Shown here piece after piece: positions 1 through 10,074 of a stretch of DNA of 64,000 nucleotides. The stretch is from Actinomycetota bacterium (GTDB taxonomy: Bacteria > Actinomycetota > Actinomycetes > Actinomycetales > Dermatophilaceae). The position numbers and the translations under genes are program-made. Under the pieces are notes generated by a model. It ran no database searches and was not told the DNA's origin. It saw only the letters and a program-made list of their open reading frames with translations. Positions within the stretch are counted from its first letter, which is position 1; each line of letters opens with the position of its first letter. The stretch is taken from positions 47,599-111,598 of the forward strand of contig JAIUNK010000012.1 in assembly GCA_020161845.1 (NCBI GenBank). Direction: 5' to 3'.

Positions 1-619
1 CGCACGCCCGGGCATCGTCATCGGCCGCCGCGGTGCGGAGGCCGACCGGATCCGCAGCGAGCTGGAGAAGCTCACCGGCAAGCAGGTGCAGCTCAACATC
101 CTCGAGGTGAAGAACCCCGAGATGGACGCCCAGCTCGTCGCGCAGGGCATCGCCGAGCAGCTCTCCGCCCGTGTCTCCTTCCGTCGCGCCATGCGCAAGG
201 GCATGCAGTCCTCGCTGCGGGCCGGCGCGAAGGGCATCCGGGTGCAGTGCTCCGGTCGCCTGGGCGGCGCCGAGATGAGCCGCTCCGAGTTCTACCGCGA
301 GGGCCGGGTGCCGCTGCACACGCTGCGCGCGCAGATCGACTACGGCTTCTACGAGGCCAAGACGACGTTCGGCCGGATCGGTGTGAAGGTCTGGATCTAC
401 AAGGGCGACATGACCGCCCGTGAGCTGGCGGCGCAGCAGGCCGCGGCCCCGGGCCGGCCGGCCCGTGGCCCGCGCGGCGAGCGTGGCGACCGGCCCGCTC
501 GCGGCCGCCGTCCCGGTGGCGACCGTGCGCCGCGGACCGAGTCCGCTGATGCGGCTGTCGCGGGTGCCGAGCAGGCCCCGGCCACCGTCGCCGCCGGCAG
601 CGAGGGAGAGCAGTCCTGA
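1..619 (+). CDS. rpsC: 30S ribosomal protein S3 (5' end missing)
   Basis: The gene is cut by the left window edge; the frame is open from base 2. What remains shows the RNA-binding KH segment ([17 protein letters not shown]), the S3 C-terminal domain with [17 protein letters not shown], and an Arg/Gly/Ala-rich tail of about 60 residues that is longer than in E. coli S3. S3 sits at the mRNA entry of the small subunit. Its stop codon overlaps the rplP start (ATGA), so the two are translationally coupled. Identity is certain; only the N-terminus is unseen. Confidence 0.97.
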   Translation, partial: ARPGIVIGRRGAEADRIRSELEKLTGKQVQLNILEVKNPEMDAQLVAQGIAEQLSARVSFRRAMRKGMQSSLRAGAKGIRVQCSGRLGGAEMSRSEFYREGRVPLHTLRAQIDYGFYEAKTTFGRIGVKVWIYKGDMTARELAAQQAAAPGRPARGPRGERGDRPARGRRPGGDRAPRTESADAAVAGAEQAPATVAAGSEGEQS

Positions 620-1038
620 TGTTGATTCCGCGTCGAGTCAAGCACCGCAAGCAGCACCACCCGGACCGCCACGGCAAGGCCAAGGGCGGCACGACGATCG
701 CGTTCGGCGAGTACGGCATTCAGGCCATGGAGCCGGCGTACGTCACCAACCGGCAGATCGAGTCGGCCCGTATCGCCATGACCCGCTACATCAAGCGTGG
801 CGGAAAGGTCTGGATCAACATCTACCCGGACCGGCCGCTGACCAAGAAGCCGGCGGAAACCCGGATGGGTTCCGGCAAGGGCTCCCCGGAGTGGTGGATC
901 GCCAACATCAAGCCGGGTCGCGTGATGTTCGAATTGTCCGGGGTCTCGGAGGAGACCGCGCGCGAGGCGATGCGCCTGGCGATGCACAAGCTCCCGATGA
1001 AGTGCCGTTTCGTGCGGCGTGAAGGTGGTGACCTCTGA
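619..1038 (+). CDS. rplP: 50S ribosomal protein L16
   Basis: 139 residues, the normal family length, opening with the typical [18 protein letters not shown]16 binds 23S rRNA near the A site and helps organise the peptidyl-transferase centre. The ATG overlaps the rpsC stop by four bases and the TGA overlaps the rpmC start, so this is the coupled S10-operon order rpsC-rplP-rpmC-rpsQ. No anomaly seen. Confidence 0.98.
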   Translation: MLIPRRVKHRKQHHPDRHGKAKGGTTIAFGEYGIQAMEPAYVTNRQIESARIAMTRYIKRGGKVWINIYPDRPLTKKPAETRMGSGKGSPEWWIANIKPGRVMFELSGVSEETAREAMRLAMHKLPMKCRFVRREGGDL

Positions 1039-1265
1039 TGGCGGTCGGTAGCAAGGACCTGGCGCCGGACAAGCTCCGGGAGCTGTCCGAGGACAAGCTC
1101 GTGGACGAGCTGCGCAAGGCCAAGGAGGAACTCTTCAACCTTCGGTTCCAGTCGGCCACCGGGCAGCTGGAAAACCACGGTCGGCTGCGCGCCGTTCGCC
1201 GGGACATCGCCCGGATCTACACGATCATGCGCGAGCGTGAGCTGAACATCGGAGGGGCCCAGTAA
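1038..1265 (+). CDS. rpmC: 50S ribosomal protein L29
   Basis: 75 residues, an all-helical protein with the L29 signature ([22 protein letters not shown], then [13 protein letters not shown]). L29 lies at the polypeptide exit tunnel, where the nascent chain meets trigger factor and SRP. Start and stop each overlap the neighbouring gene by one base, which supports operon coupling. Confidence 0.97.
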   Translation: MAVGSKDLAPDKLRELSEDKLVDELRKAKEELFNLRFQSATGQLENHGRLRAVRRDIARIYTIMRERELNIGGAQ

Positions 1266-1540
1266 TGCCGGAGACCACCCAGACGAGTGTGCGCGGGTCG
1301 CGTAAGACCGCGCAGGGTTATGTCGTGTCCGACAAGATGGACAAGACCGTGGTCGTCGAGGTCGAGGACCGCGTCAAGCACGCCCTGTACGGCAAGGTCA
1401 TCCGGCGCACCAGCAAGCTCAAGGCGCACGACGAGGCCAACGAGTGCGGCGTCGGCGACCGGGTGCTGCTCATGGAGACCCGGCCGTTGTCCGCCACCAA
1501 GCGGTGGCGGGTCGTCGAGATCCTCGAGCGCGCCAAGTAA
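1265..1540 (+). CDS. rpsQ: 30S ribosomal protein S17
   Basis: 91 residues with the OB-fold S17 core ([17 protein letters not shown], then [11 protein letters not shown], then [22 protein letters not shown]). It is a primary 16S rRNA binder. It is the last gene of the S10 operon here: 132 bp without a gene follow, containing a GC palindrome at 1628-1642, before the spc operon begins. Confidence 0.97.
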   Translation: MPETTQTSVRGSRKTAQGYVVSDKMDKTVVVEVEDRVKHALYGKVIRRTSKLKAHDEANECGVGDRVLLMETRPLSATKRWRVVEILERAK

Positions 1541-1672
1541 AGTCTTCCGCCGCCCACGGCGTACGGCGTCTGCCCCTGCGCCGCCCGGGAGGCGAAACCC
1601 CACCATCCGTTCCGCAAGGCTCGGCCCGCCCCGCGGCGGGGCAGAGAACCGGCGCGACGACAGGAGTGAGAA

Positions 1673-2041
1673 GTGATTCAGCAGGAGTCGCGACTGCGCG
1701 TCGCCGACAACACGGGCGCCAAGGAGATCCTGTGCATCCGGGTGCTCGGCGGCTCCGGTCGGCGGTACGCCGGCGTGGGTGACATCATCGTCGCCACCGT
1801 CAAGGACGCCATCCCCGGGGGCAACGTCAAGAAGGGCGACGTCGTCAAGGCGGTCATCGTCCGGACCAAGAAGGAACGCCGTCGCCCCGACGGGTCGTAC
1901 ATCAAGTTCGACGAGAACGCCGCCGTCATCCTCAAGAACGACGGCGACCCGCGCGGCACCCGCATCTTCGGGCCGGTGGGTCGAGAACTGCGCGAGAAGA
2001 AGTTCATGAAGATCATCTCCCTCGCGCCGGAGGTGTTGTGA
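1673..2041 (+). CDS. rplN: 50S ribosomal protein L14
   Basis: 122 residues, exactly the usual L14 length, starting [18 protein letters not shown]. The GTG start is chosen because AGGAG at 1662-1666 precedes it at good spacing. L14 forms the intersubunit bridge with h14 of 16S rRNA. It is the first gene of the spc operon. Confidence 0.98.
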   Translation: MIQQESRLRVADNTGAKEILCIRVLGGSGRRYAGVGDIIVATVKDAIPGGNVKKGDVVKAVIVRTKKERRRPDGSYIKFDENAAVILKNDGDPRGTRIFGPVGRELREKKFMKIISLAPEVL

Positions 2042-2044
2042 GCC

Positions 2045-2410
2045 ATGGCCAAGATGAAGATCAAGAAGGGTGACCTCGTGCAGGTCATCACCGGTCGCAA
2101 GCAGGACAAGGGCGGCGACCGCGGCAAGCAGGGCAAGGTCATCGAGGTCTACCCCGAGACCGGGCGCGTCCTGGTGGAGGGCGTCAACCGGGTGACCAAG
2201 CACACCAAGGCCGGGCAGAGCTCGCGCGGCTCGCGCACCGGCGGCCTGGTGCACACCGAGGCGCCGATCCACGTGAGCAATGTCGCGATCGTCGACCCCG
2301 AGACCAAGAAGCCCACCCGGATCAAGACTCGCCTGGAGCAGGTGGAGCGTGACGGGCGCATGAAGACGCAGCGGATCCGCGTGTCGGTGCGCTCCGGGAA
2401 GGACCTGTGA
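2045..2410 (+). CDS. rplX: 50S ribosomal protein L24
   Basis: 121 residues with the KOW motif at about residues 5-35 ([18 protein letters not shown]) and the [10 protein letters not shown] segment. L24 is an assembly initiator that binds the 5' end of 23S rRNA. It follows rplN by three bases, and its stop overlaps the rplE ATG. Confidence 0.97.
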   Translation: MAKMKIKKGDLVQVITGRKQDKGGDRGKQGKVIEVYPETGRVLVEGVNRVTKHTKAGQSSRGSRTGGLVHTEAPIHVSNVAIVDPETKKPTRIKTRLEQVERDGRMKTQRIRVSVRSGKDL

Positions 2411-3009
2411 TGAGCACCGCGACGGACAAGAAGGCGGCCGGCGAGACCGCATCGGAGCAGGCCCCCGCGGCCCGGCTCAAGCTGCGTTATCGCGAGGAGA
2501 TCAAGCCGGCCCTGCTGGCCGAGTTCTCCTATGGCAACGTCATGCAGGTGCCCGGCGTCACCAAGGTGATCGTCAACATGGGTGTCGGCGAGGCGGCCCG
2601 GGACAGCAAGCTCATCGAGGGTGCGGTCCGCGATCTGACGGCGATCACCGGGCAGAAGCCGGTCATCACCAAGGCGCGCAAGTCCATCGCCCAGTTCAAG
2701 CTGCGCGAGGGAATGCCGATCGGGTGCCACGCCACGCTGCGCGGGGAGCGCATGTGGGAGTTCCTCGACCGGCTCGTCTCGGTCGCTCTCCCGCGGATCC
2801 GTGACTTCCGAGGGCTCTCGCCCAAGCAGTTCGACGGGCGCGGCAACTACACCTTCGGCCTCAACGAGCAGTCCATGTTCTACGAGATCGACCAGGACCG
2901 CATCGACCGCGTGCGCGGCATGGACATCACCATCGTCACGACCGCGACGAATGACGACGAGGGCCGCGCCCTGCTGCGCCACCTCGGCTTCCCGTTCAAG
3001 GAGAACTGA
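2410..3009 (+). CDS. rplE: 50S ribosomal protein L5
   Basis: 199 residues. I take the ATG at 2410, which overlaps the rplX TGA by one base; a GTG directly before it at 2407 is in frame but less likely. The first 25 residues are a variable extension. The L5 core follows: [34 protein letters not shown], and [15 protein letters not shown]5 binds 5S rRNA with L18 in the central protuberance. Confidence 0.97.
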   Translation: MSTATDKKAAGETASEQAPAARLKLRYREEIKPALLAEFSYGNVMQVPGVTKVIVNMGVGEAARDSKLIEGAVRDLTAITGQKPVITKARKSIAQFKLREGMPIGCHATLRGERMWEFLDRLVSVALPRIRDFRGLSPKQFDGRGNYTFGLNEQSMFYEIDQDRIDRVRGMDITIVTTATNDDEGRALLRHLGFPFKEN

Positions 3010-3011
3010 CC

Positions 3012-3197
3012 GTGGCCAAGACCGCGCTGATCAACAAGGCCAACGCCAAGCCCAAGTTCAAGGTGCGGGGCTACACCCGCTGCCAGAAGTGTGGGCGTCC
3101 CCACTCGGTGTACCGGAAATTCGGCTTGTGCCGGGTCTGCCTTCGCGAGATGGCGCACCGCGGCGAGCTGCCCGGCGTCACCAAGAGCAGCTGGTAA
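3012..3197 (+). CDS. rpsN: 30S ribosomal protein S14, zinc-binding type Z
   Basis: 61 residues, the short zinc form of S14: two Cys pairs (C24/C27 and C40/C43) form a Zn ribbon. The start is GTG. Many actinobacteria carry a second, zinc-free S14 elsewhere that replaces this one under zinc starvation; no such copy lies in this window. A 90-bp gap with a stable hairpin separates it from rpsH. Confidence 0.97.
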   Translation: MAKTALINKANAKPKFKVRGYTRCQKCGRPHSVYRKFGLCRVCLREMAHRGELPGVTKSSW

Positions 3198-3237
3198 CCC
3201 CACCGACCTCCATCAACGCTTGGAACACCGTAGGTCG

Positions 3238-3254
3238 CCCCGCACTTCGCGGGG
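3238..3254 (+). promoter_or_regulatory. Hairpin in the rpsN-rpsH gap
   Basis: CCCCGC (3238-3243), loop ACTTC, GCGGGG (3249-3254), 34 bases before the rpsH start. Its role is unknown. S8 is the classical spc-operon repressor, so a regulatory or processing hairpin just before rpsH is plausible, but I see no clear S8-site mimic. Confidence 0.35.
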
Positions 3255-3287
3255 GGAAACCGCGGTGAGAAAGGGCGGAACAGCCCA

Positions 3288-3686
3288 ATGACCATGACCG
3301 ACCCGATCGCGGACATGTTGACCCGGGTGCGCAACGCGAACTCCGCGCACCACGACACCGTGTCCATGCCGTTCTCGAAGCTGAAGTCCAACATCGCGCA
3401 GATCCTCGTCAAAGAGGGCTACATCGCGGCCTGGCACGTCGAGGACGCCGAGGTGGGCAAGACGCTGACCATCGACCTCAAGTACGGCCCCAACCGGGAG
3501 CGCTCCATCGCCGGCGTCCGCCGCGTGAGCAAGCCCGGCCTGCGGGTCTACGCGAAGTCGACCAATCTGCCGAAGGTGCTCGGAGGCCTGGGCGTGGCGA
3601 TCATCTCCACGTCCTCCGGCCTGTTGACCGACCGCCAGGCGGCGGCCAAGGGTGTGGGCGGGGAAGTCCTCGCCTACGTCTGGTGA
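3288..3686 (+). CDS. rpsH: 30S ribosomal protein S8
   Basis: 132 residues with [15 protein letters not shown] at the start and the conserved [19 protein letters not shown] near the C-terminus. S8 binds the central domain of 16S rRNA and in other bacteria represses the spc operon. The first ATG (3288) is used; a second in-frame ATG two codons later (3294) would give the form most homologues show. Confidence 0.97.
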   Translation: MTMTDPIADMLTRVRNANSAHHDTVSMPFSKLKSNIAQILVKEGYIAAWHVEDAEVGKTLTIDLKYGPNRERSIAGVRRVSKPGLRVYAKSTNLPKVLGGLGVAIISTSSGLLTDRQAAAKGVGGEVLAYVW

Positions 3687-3705
3687 GTCGGAAGGAGAAG
3701 AGAAC

Positions 3706-4245
3706 ATGTCCCGAATCGGACGACTTCCGGTCACCATTCCGTCCGGCGTCGATGTGACCATCGAGGGCCAGAGCGTGCACGTCAAGGGCCCTAAGGGGGC
3801 GCTGACCCACGTGGTCCGCGAGCCCATCTCGGTGGCCCGCGGTGAGGACGGCGCGCTCGCGGTGTCCCGCCCGGACGACGAGCGCACCTCGCGGTCCCTG
3901 CACGGCCTGACCCGCACCCTGATCAACAACATGATCATCGGTGTGACCAGCGGCTATGAGAAGAAGATGGAGATCCAGGGCACCGGTTATCGGGTGCTCG
4001 CCCGGGGCTCCAATCTGGAGTTCTCGTTGGGTTACAGCCACACGATCACCGTCGAGCCGCCGGCCGGCATCACCTTCGCGGTCGAGGGCCCGACGCGCTT
4101 CAGCGTCGCCGGCATCGACAAGCAGCTGGTCGGCGAGACGGCCGCGAACATCCGCAAGCTGCGCAAACCCGACCCCTACAAGGGCAAGGGCGTGCGATAC
4201 GCCGGCGAGGTCATCCGGCGCAAGGTCGGAAAGGCTGGTAAGTAA
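3706..4245 (+). CDS. rplF: 50S ribosomal protein L6
   Basis: 179 residues, normal length. The ATG at 3706 is chosen because GAAGGAG at 3691-3697 precedes it and the protein then begins [15 protein letters not shown], the invariant L6 start. Both L6 repeats and the C-terminal [14 protein letters not shown] motif are present. L6 lies beside the GTPase-associated centre. Confidence 0.97.
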   Translation: MSRIGRLPVTIPSGVDVTIEGQSVHVKGPKGALTHVVREPISVARGEDGALAVSRPDDERTSRSLHGLTRTLINNMIIGVTSGYEKKMEIQGTGYRVLARGSNLEFSLGYSHTITVEPPAGITFAVEGPTRFSVAGIDKQLVGETAANIRKLRKPDPYKGKGVRYAGEVIRRKVGKAGK

Positions 4246-4248
4246 GAG

Positions 4249-4623
4249 ATGGCGATCATCACCAAGCGCGGCCGCAGCAAGGCCGCCGCGCGCAGCCGCC
4301 GGCACCTGCGTCTTCGCAAGAAGATCCGGGGCACCCAGGCGCAGCCGCGGATGGTCGTGACGCGGTCCTCGCGGCACGTCTTCGTCCAGATCGTCGACGA
4401 CCTGGCCGGGCGCACCCTGGCCAGCGCCTCGACGATGGAGAAGGACCTGCGCGACCTGGACGGCGACAAGACCGCCAAGGCGAAGAGGGTCGGCGAGCTG
4501 CTCGCCGAGCGCGCCAAGGCGGCCGGCATCTCCTCGGTCGTATTCGACCGCGGTGGCAGCAAGTATCACGGCCGTATCGCGGCGATCGCGGACGGTGCCC
4601 GCGAGGGCGGGCTGGTCCTGTGA
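4249..4623 (+). CDS. rplR: 50S ribosomal protein L18
   Basis: 124 residues with the basic N-terminus ([16 protein letters not shown]), [15 protein letters not shown], and the C-terminal [22 protein letters not shown]18 binds 5S rRNA together with L5. It starts three bases after rplF. Confidence 0.97.
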   Translation: MAIITKRGRSKAAARSRRHLRLRKKIRGTQAQPRMVVTRSSRHVFVQIVDDLAGRTLASASTMEKDLRDLDGDKTAKAKRVGELLAERAKAAGISSVVFDRGGSKYHGRIAAIADGAREGGLVL

Positions 4624-4687
4624 TGGCCGCCCCGACCTGCGTGCGCGCCGCGACCGGCGGCACGAACTACGAGAAGAGGATCGACTG

Positions 4688-5341
4688 ATGGCTGGACCCC
4701 AGCGCCGAGGCACTGGCGCCGGTGTCGCCGGTGGCGCGGACCGTGCCGGCGGCGACCGTAACGATCGAGGCGACCGCCGCGGCGGCCGCGACCGCGACAA
4801 CCGTCGCGGCGCGCAGGACGAGGCGCGCAATCAGTACGTCGAGCGGGTCGTGACGATCAACCGAGTCTCCAAGGTCGTCAAGGGTGGTCGCCGGTTCAGC
4901 TTCACCGCGCTGGTCGTGGTGGGCGACGCCGACGGCACCGTGGGCGTCGGCTACGGCAAGGCCAAGGAGGTGCCCGCGGCGATCGCCAAGGGTGTCGAGG
5001 AGGCCAAGAAGGCGTTCTTCAAGGTGCCCCGCATCCAGGGCACCATCCCGCACCCGGTGCAGGGCGAGGCCGCTGCCGGCGTCGTGCTGCTGCGGCCGGC
5101 CGCCCCCGGCACCGGGGTCATCGCCGGTGGTCCGGTGCGCGCCGTGCTGGAGTGCGCCGGCATCTCCGATGTGCTCTCGAAGTCACTGGGCAGCGACAAC
5201 GCGATCAACATCGTGCACGCGACGGTGGCCGCGCTGAAGGGCCTCGAGCGTCCTGAGAGCGTGGCGGCTCGTCGTGGCCTCCCGCTGGAGGACGTCGCCC
5301 CGGCGGCCCTGCTGCGGGCCCGGGCTGGGGCTGGTGCGTGA
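4688..5341 (+). CDS. rpsE: 30S ribosomal protein S5
   Basis: 217 residues. The ATG at 4688 follows GAGAAGAGGA (about 4671-4680). An Arg/Gly/Asp-rich N-terminal extension of about 45 residues is typical of actinobacteria. The double-stranded RNA-binding fold ([21 protein letters not shown]) and the second domain ([13 protein letters not shown]) follow. S5 lies at the mRNA channel and affects fidelity. Its stop overlaps the rpmD start by one base. Confidence 0.97.
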   Translation: MAGPQRRGTGAGVAGGADRAGGDRNDRGDRRGGRDRDNRRGAQDEARNQYVERVVTINRVSKVVKGGRRFSFTALVVVGDADGTVGVGYGKAKEVPAAIAKGVEEAKKAFFKVPRIQGTIPHPVQGEAAAGVVLLRPAAPGTGVIAGGPVRAVLECAGISDVLSKSLGSDNAINIVHATVAALKGLERPESVAARRGLPLEDVAPAALLRARAGAGA

Positions 5342-5523
5342 TGGCCCGCCTCAAGGTGACCCAGACCCGTTCCGAGATCGGGGGCCTGCGCAACCAGCGG
5401 GAGACGCTGCGCACGCTCGGCCTCAAGCGCATCGGTGACACCGTCATCAAGGAGGACCGCCCGGAGATCCGGGGGATGGTCCGCACGGTCACCCACCTGG
5501 TGACCGTCGAGGAGGTGGACTGA
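5341..5523 (+). CDS. rpmD: 50S ribosomal protein L30
   Basis: 60 residues with the L30 pattern [32 protein letters not shown]. The ATG at 5341 overlaps the rpsE stop; a GTG one codon earlier is in frame. It lies between rpsE and rplO as expected in the spc operon. Confidence 0.96.
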   Translation: MARLKVTQTRSEIGGLRNQRETLRTLGLKRIGDTVIKEDRPEIRGMVRTVTHLVTVEEVD

Positions 5524-5525
5524 CC

Positions 5526-6005
5526 ATGGCGAGCAACGAGACCGCCGAAGAGACCCCGAAGAGCCACACCCTGAAGGTGCACCACCTGCGGCCCGCGCCC
5601 GGCGCCAAGACGGCCAAGACCCGGGTGGGTCGTGGGCAGGGCAGCAAGGGCAAGACGGCCGGTCGTGGCACCAAGGGCACCAAGGCCCGCTACCAGGTGC
5701 CGGAGCGGTTCGAGGGTGGCCAGATGCCGTTGCACATGCGGCTGCCGAAGCTGCGCGGGTTCAAGAACCCGTTCCGCACGGAGTACCAGGTCGTCAACCT
5801 TGACCGGCTCGCCACGCTCTATCCGGACGGCGGCGACGTCACGGCGGCGGATCTGGCGGAGCGGGGCGCGGTACGCCGTGGCCAGCTCGTCAAGATCCTC
5901 GGCGACGGCGAGATCTCGGTTGCGGTGAACGTGACCGCGCACAAGTTCTCCGCCTCGGCCAAGACCAAGATCGAGGCCGCCGGCGGGACGATCACCCAGC
6001 TCTGA
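5526..6005 (+). CDS. rplO: 50S ribosomal protein L15
   Basis: 159 residues with the L15 signature [19 protein letters not shown], the [16 protein letters not shown] segment, and the C-terminal ANKFS-type [19 protein letters not shown]. It is a late 50S assembly protein. A 148-bp gap with a strong hairpin separates it from secY. Confidence 0.97.
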   Translation: MASNETAEETPKSHTLKVHHLRPAPGAKTAKTRVGRGQGSKGKTAGRGTKGTKARYQVPERFEGGQMPLHMRLPKLRGFKNPFRTEYQVVNLDRLATLYPDGGDVTAADLAERGAVRRGQLVKILGDGEISVAVNVTAHKFSASAKTKIEAAGGTITQL

Positions 6006-6047
6006 GCGAAGGCTCGGATGCGGGCGCTCCCGCCGTACATCTCGACG

Positions 6048-6083
6048 ACACCCCGGGTGCCGGGTCCTCCCGCCCCGGGGTGT
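6048..6083 (+). terminator. Strong hairpin between rplO and secY
   Basis: ACACCCCGG (6048-6056) pairs with CCGGGGTGT (6075-6083) around an 18-base loop, followed by TATCG. It may act as a partial terminator that lowers secY expression relative to the ribosomal genes. There is no U tract, so read-through is expected. Confidence 0.5.
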
Positions 6084-6153
6084 TATCGTCCCCAGAGTCG
6101 ACTATGCACCCCGGCCGAAGTCATCCCGACCGGCGTGCGCTGCAGGAGGATTC

Positions 6154-7464
6154 GTGCTCACCGCCTTCGTCCGCGCGTTCAAGACGCCGGATCTGCGCAA
6201 GAAGCTCCTCTTCACCCTCTTCATCATGGCCATCTTCCGGCTGGGCTCGCACGTGCCGACGCCGGGCGTCAGCTACGTCGCGGTGCGGGACTGCCAGGCG
6301 AACGGTGGCGGGGGGGCCCAACTGCTCGGCCTGGCCGACCTGTTCTCCGGCGGGGCCCTGCTGCAGCTGTCGATCTTCGCGCTCGGGATCATGCCCTACA
6401 TCACGGCGAGCATCATCGTGCAGCTGCTGACCGTGGTGATTCCTCGGTTCGAGACCCTCAAGCAGGAGGGTCAGACGGGCCAGAGCAAGCTCACCCAATA
6501 CACCCGGTATCTGACCATCGGGTTGGCGATCTTGCAGAGCGCGACCTTCGTGACGTTCGCGCAGAACCCGCAGAACCTCTTCGGGGCCGGATGCACCAAC
6601 ATCCTCTCCGACACCAATTGGTGGACGCCGATTCTCATGGTGCTCACCATGACGGCCGGTACCGGCCTGATCATGTGGCTGGGTGAGCTGATCACGGAGA
6701 AGGGCATCGGCAACGGCATGTCGCTGCTGATCTTCACCTCGATCGCCGCCCGGTTCCCCACCTCGCTGTGGTCCATCAAGGAGCGGGACGGCCGCTGGGA
6801 CACCTTCCTGCTGGTCATCCTCATCGGGCTGCTCATCATCGCCGCGGTGGTCTTCGTCGAGCAGTGCCAGCGGCGCATCCCCGTGACCTACGCCAAGCGG
6901 ATGATCGGGCGGCGGGTCTACGGCGGGACCACGACGTACATTCCTCTGAAGGTCAACCAGGCCGGTGTCATCCCGGTCATCTTCGCCAGCTCGCTGCTGG
7001 CCATCCCCGGGCTCATCGTGCAATTCCAGCGGCAGGCCGGTGAGGTGCCGGCGTGGGCGGCCTGGCTCGAGGTCAACATCGTCGCCCAGCGCAGCCCCTG
7101 GCACGTGCTGCTCTACACGCTCCTCATCGTGTTCTTCACGTTCTTCTACGTCTCGATCTCGTTCAACCCCGACGAGGTCGCGGACAACATGAAGCGGTAC
7201 GGCGGCTTCATCCCGGGCTATCGGGCGGGCCGGCCGACCGCGGAATACCTTCGCTATGTGCTGAATCGGATCACGGTGCCCGGCGCGCTCTATCTGGCCC
7301 TGGTGTCGCTGATCCCGATCGTTGCGTTCATCATGCTCAATGCCGATCAGAACTTCCCCTTCGGCGGCACCTCGCTGCTGATCATCGTCGGGGTCGGGCT
7401 GGAGACCGTGAAGCAGATCCAGAGCCAACTGCAGCAGCGGCACTACGAGGGCTTCCTGCGGTAG
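6154..7464 (+). CDS. secY: Protein translocase subunit SecY
   Basis: 436 residues with ten predicted membrane helices; it forms the SecYEG channel in the cytoplasmic membrane. The GTG start is set by AGGAGG at 6144-6149. Family marks are LFTLFIMAIFRLGSHVPTPG at TM1, the plug region after it, ITEKGIGNGMSLLIF, and the cytoplasmic loop with IPLKVNQAGVIPVIFASS. It belongs to the spc operon, ahead of adk and map. Confidence 0.98.
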   Translation: MLTAFVRAFKTPDLRKKLLFTLFIMAIFRLGSHVPTPGVSYVAVRDCQANGGGGAQLLGLADLFSGGALLQLSIFALGIMPYITASIIVQLLTVVIPRFETLKQEGQTGQSKLTQYTRYLTIGLAILQSATFVTFAQNPQNLFGAGCTNILSDTNWWTPILMVLTMTAGTGLIMWLGELITEKGIGNGMSLLIFTSIAARFPTSLWSIKERDGRWDTFLLVILIGLLIIAAVVFVEQCQRRIPVTYAKRMIGRRVYGGTTTYIPLKVNQAGVIPVIFASSLLAIPGLIVQFQRQAGEVPAWAAWLEVNIVAQRSPWHVLLYTLLIVFFTFFYVSISFNPDEVADNMKRYGGFIPGYRAGRPTAEYLRYVLNRITVPGALYLALVSLIPIVAFIMLNADQNFPFGGTSLLIIVGVGLETVKQIQSQLQQRHYEGFLR

Positions 7465-7642
7465 CCGATCGCCGCGCGCCGGGCGAGCCGGTCGCCCGCT
7501 GTTCCGCAGGACGCACCGAAGGCCCCCACGAGGCAGGTCCTCGCGGCTAGGATTCCCGCTGAACACGGTGTACGGCACGGGGCACGCCGGGCCGCTGGCT
7601 CGGGCGACGACGCCCGGGTGTCGACGGAAGGGGACTGCTGCG

Positions 7643-8251
7643 ATGCGACTGTTGATTCTGGGCCCGCCCGGAGCCGGCAAGGGAACCCAGGCGGCGCGGA
7701 TCGCCGAGGCGTTGCGGATCCCGGCGATCTCCACGGGGGACATCTTCCGCAGCAACATCAAGAACCAGACCCCGCTCGGCCGCAAGGTGCAGGCGATCAT
7801 CGAGGCCGGCCATTACGTGCCCGACGAGGTCACCAACGAGATCGTCTTCGACCGGCTGCAGGAGCCGGACGCGGCGAACGGCTACCTGCTCGACGGCTAC
7901 CCCCGCACGGTGGAGCAGACCTGGGCGCTACGGGAGTTCCACTGGTCCCAGGACACCGACCTCGACCACGTCCTGGAACTCAAGGTGCCGGACGAGGAGG
8001 TCGTGCAGCGCCTGCTGAAGCGGGCACAGATCGAGGGCCGCGCCGATGACACCGAGGAGGTCATCCGGGAGCGGATGAAAGTCTATCACAGCGAGACGAC
8101 GCCCATCTCCGACATGGCTCGGGAGCGCGGGCTGCTGCGCGAGATCGACGGCACCGGGTCGATGGACGACGTGTACCAGCGCTGCATGGACGCTCTGGCC
8201 CTGCCGACCCACACCCCCCCGCGCCCGGCGCGGCCGACGGCCTCGGCCTGA
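7643..8251 (+). CDS. adk: Adenylate kinase
   Basis: 202 residues; converts AMP and ATP to two ADP. The P-loop GPPGAGKGT lies at residues 7-15, the AMP site at SSTGDIFR-like AISTGDIFR, and DGYPRT near residue 89. The LID is the short form without the four-Cys zinc knot, as in many actinobacteria. The ATG at 7643 is 14 bases after GAAGGGG. A C-terminal Pro/Thr/Arg tail is extra. It follows secY by 178 bp. Confidence 0.96.
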   Translation: MRLLILGPPGAGKGTQAARIAEALRIPAISTGDIFRSNIKNQTPLGRKVQAIIEAGHYVPDEVTNEIVFDRLQEPDAANGYLLDGYPRTVEQTWALREFHWSQDTDLDHVLELKVPDEEVVQRLLKRAQIEGRADDTEEVIRERMKVYHSETTPISDMARERGLLREIDGTGSMDDVYQRCMDALALPTHTPPRPARPTASA

Positions 8252-8269
8252 GCGTTTCCGGTTTCCCTC

Positions 8270-9115
8270 GTGCTCGGCCGTCGTGACCAGCTGTCCGTCA
8301 AGAACCCCGACGAGATCCGCCGGATGCGGGCGGCCGGGCTCGTGGTGGCGGCGGCCCTCGCGGCGGTCGAGGCGGCTGCGGTGGCCGGTACGACGACCGC
8401 CGCGCTGGACGCCCTGGCCCGGGATGTCATTCGGGAGCACGGCGCGCGGCCGTCCTTTCCGGAGGTGCCGGGCTACCGGCACACGCTGTGCGTCAGCGTC
8501 AACGAGCAGGTGGTGCACGGCATCCCCGGCAGCCGAGCGTTGCGCGACGGCGATCTGGTCTCGGTCGATTGCGGGGCCATTCTCGACGGCTGGCACGGCG
8601 ACGCGGCGATCAGCATTCACGTGGGCGGGCCGGCGGCGGCTCGACGGGAGGACCGGGCCCTGTCCGAGGCCACCCGCGCGGCGCTGTGGGCCGGGCTCGC
8701 GGCGTTCCGGGTGGGGGCGCGGCTCAACGACGTCGGGGGTGCCGTCGAAGACGCCGTCCAGGAGCAGCGCGACCGGCACGGACTCGACTTCGGCATCGTC
8801 GAGGGATACACCGGCCACGGCATCGGGCGGGCCATGCACGAGGAGCCGGACGTCTACAACTATCGGGTCAAGGGCCGCACCGCGACGGTGCGCTCGGGGG
8901 CGACGGTCGCCATCGAGCCCATGGTGACGCTCGGCTCGCCGGAGACCTCGGTGCTCGCCGATGACTGGACGGTGGTGACCGTCGACGGCTCCGCGGCCGC
9001 GCACTGGGAGCACACCGTGGCGGCGACCGACGCCGGCATCTGGGTGCTGACCGCTCTCGACGGGGGAGCGGCGGAGTTGACCGCGCGCGGGGCGCCGTAC
9101 GGGCCCCTGGAGTGA
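8270..9115 (+). CDS. map: Methionine aminopeptidase, type I
   Basis: 281 residues; removes the N-terminal Met from nascent proteins using two metal ions. The metal-ligand motifs are visible: SVDCGAILDGWHGDAAI, then YTGHGIGRAMHEEP, then VAIEPMVT near the C-terminus. The GTG at 8270 gives the common NPDEIRRMRAAGLVV start after a short leader; no clear Shine-Dalgarno is seen, and it lies 18 bp after adk. The order adk-map-infA is conserved. Confidence 0.94.
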   Translation: MLGRRDQLSVKNPDEIRRMRAAGLVVAAALAAVEAAAVAGTTTAALDALARDVIREHGARPSFPEVPGYRHTLCVSVNEQVVHGIPGSRALRDGDLVSVDCGAILDGWHGDAAISIHVGGPAAARREDRALSEATRAALWAGLAAFRVGARLNDVGGAVEDAVQEQRDRHGLDFGIVEGYTGHGIGRAMHEEPDVYNYRVKGRTATVRSGATVAIEPMVTLGSPETSVLADDWTVVTVDGSAAAHWEHTVAATDAGIWVLTALDGGAAELTARGAPYGPLE

Positions 9116-9174
9116 CCCGTCGCGCCGGAGCCGACCTGCGCCGGAGCGGATTTCGCGTTCCTGGGCGGCTGCAC

Positions 9175-9180
9175 TAGACT
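9175..9180 (+). promoter_or_regulatory. Candidate -10 of the infA/alpha-operon promoter
   Basis: TAGACT with TTCGCG 17 bases upstream (9152-9157) as a weak -35. It would give a leader of about 210 bases before infA, long enough for regulation. The assignment rests on motif match only. Confidence 0.4.
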
Positions 9181-9397
9181 GATGAGTCGGTTCACTCGTC
9201 GCTTCGGCGTGCCCGATGCTCGTCCCGACCTCGTCATCTGCCCTTGCTGGGTGCGGTGCCCGGGGTCGCGTCGCGTTCGGGCCCGCTCGGCAGCGGGAAT
9301 GGACCTGCCGGGGTCAGCCCCGAAAGGACAGCCGGGCCTGGCCCGGACGCATGCCCGTCGACCTGCCGGCCGACGGCTGAAACGAATTGCGGAGGAC

Positions 9398-9619
9398 ATG
9401 GCCAAGAAGGACGGTGTCATCGAGATCGAGGGCACGATCGTCGAGGCTCTCCCGAATGCGATGTTCCGGGTGGAACTGAGCAACGGGCACAAGGTGCTGG
9501 CGCACATCTCGGGCAAGATGCGGCAGCACTACATCCGGATCCTCCCCGAGGACCGGGTGGTTGTGGAGTTGAGCCCCTACGACCTGTCCCGCGGGCGCAT
9601 CGTCTTCCGCTACCGCTGA
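9398..9619 (+). CDS. infA: Translation initiation factor IF-1
   Basis: 73 residues, the universal length, starting [20 protein letters not shown]. It is a single S1-type OB fold that occupies the A site during initiation. The ATG at 9398 follows GGAGG (9391-9395) closely. Highly conserved throughout ([19 protein letters not shown]). Confidence 0.98.
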   Translation: MAKKDGVIEIEGTIVEALPNAMFRVELSNGHKVLAHISGKMRQHYIRILPEDRVVVELSPYDLSRGRIVFRYR

Positions 9620-9769
9620 GCGGCCCACCCGAGCCGAGCAGCACCCCGTACGGCGTGATCGGTGGCCACACCGACCCCGACGTACCGCACCACTCCCGCT
9701 CCGAACCCGCCCTCCGGGCGGCCACCACGGTGGCCCGGCCGAGGGGCCAGATCCGAAGACGAAGGCAGG

Positions 9770-9883
9770 ATGAAGGTTCAGCCGAGCGTCAAGAAGATCT
9801 GCGACAAGTGCAAGGTGATCCGCCGTAACGGCCGGGTCATGGTGATCTGCGAGAACCTGCGCCACAAGCAGCGCCAGGGCTGA
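9770..9883 (+). CDS. rpmJ: 50S ribosomal protein L36, zinc-binding
   Basis: 37 residues, [19 protein letters not shown] and so on. The zinc ligands C11, C14, C27 and H32 are all kept (C+ form). The ATG at 9770 overlaps the end of GGCAGGATG, so the Shine-Dalgarno AGGA is very close. It lies between infA and rpsM as usual. Confidence 0.96.
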   Translation: MKVQPSVKKICDKCKVIRRNGRVMVICENLRHKQRQG

Positions 9884-10074
9884 GCTAGCGCTCGGCAACC
9901 CGCAACCACCCGCACGACGTCGCCTGATCTTCACCGCTGACGCGATATGCAGCAAGCAACACCCGGCCCCGGGCACCGCCCGGACGTCACCCCCGGCACG
10001 GAGGCCGGGGACCAGCCGACGAGCTGGGACGGTGTTGCTCCAGACCTCCGCCATGATCAGGAGAACAATTCCGT

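Noticed and set aside
7643-8251. Truncated adenylate kinase lacking the zinc LID
   Set aside because: The short LID is a normal form of the family in actinobacteria, not damage.
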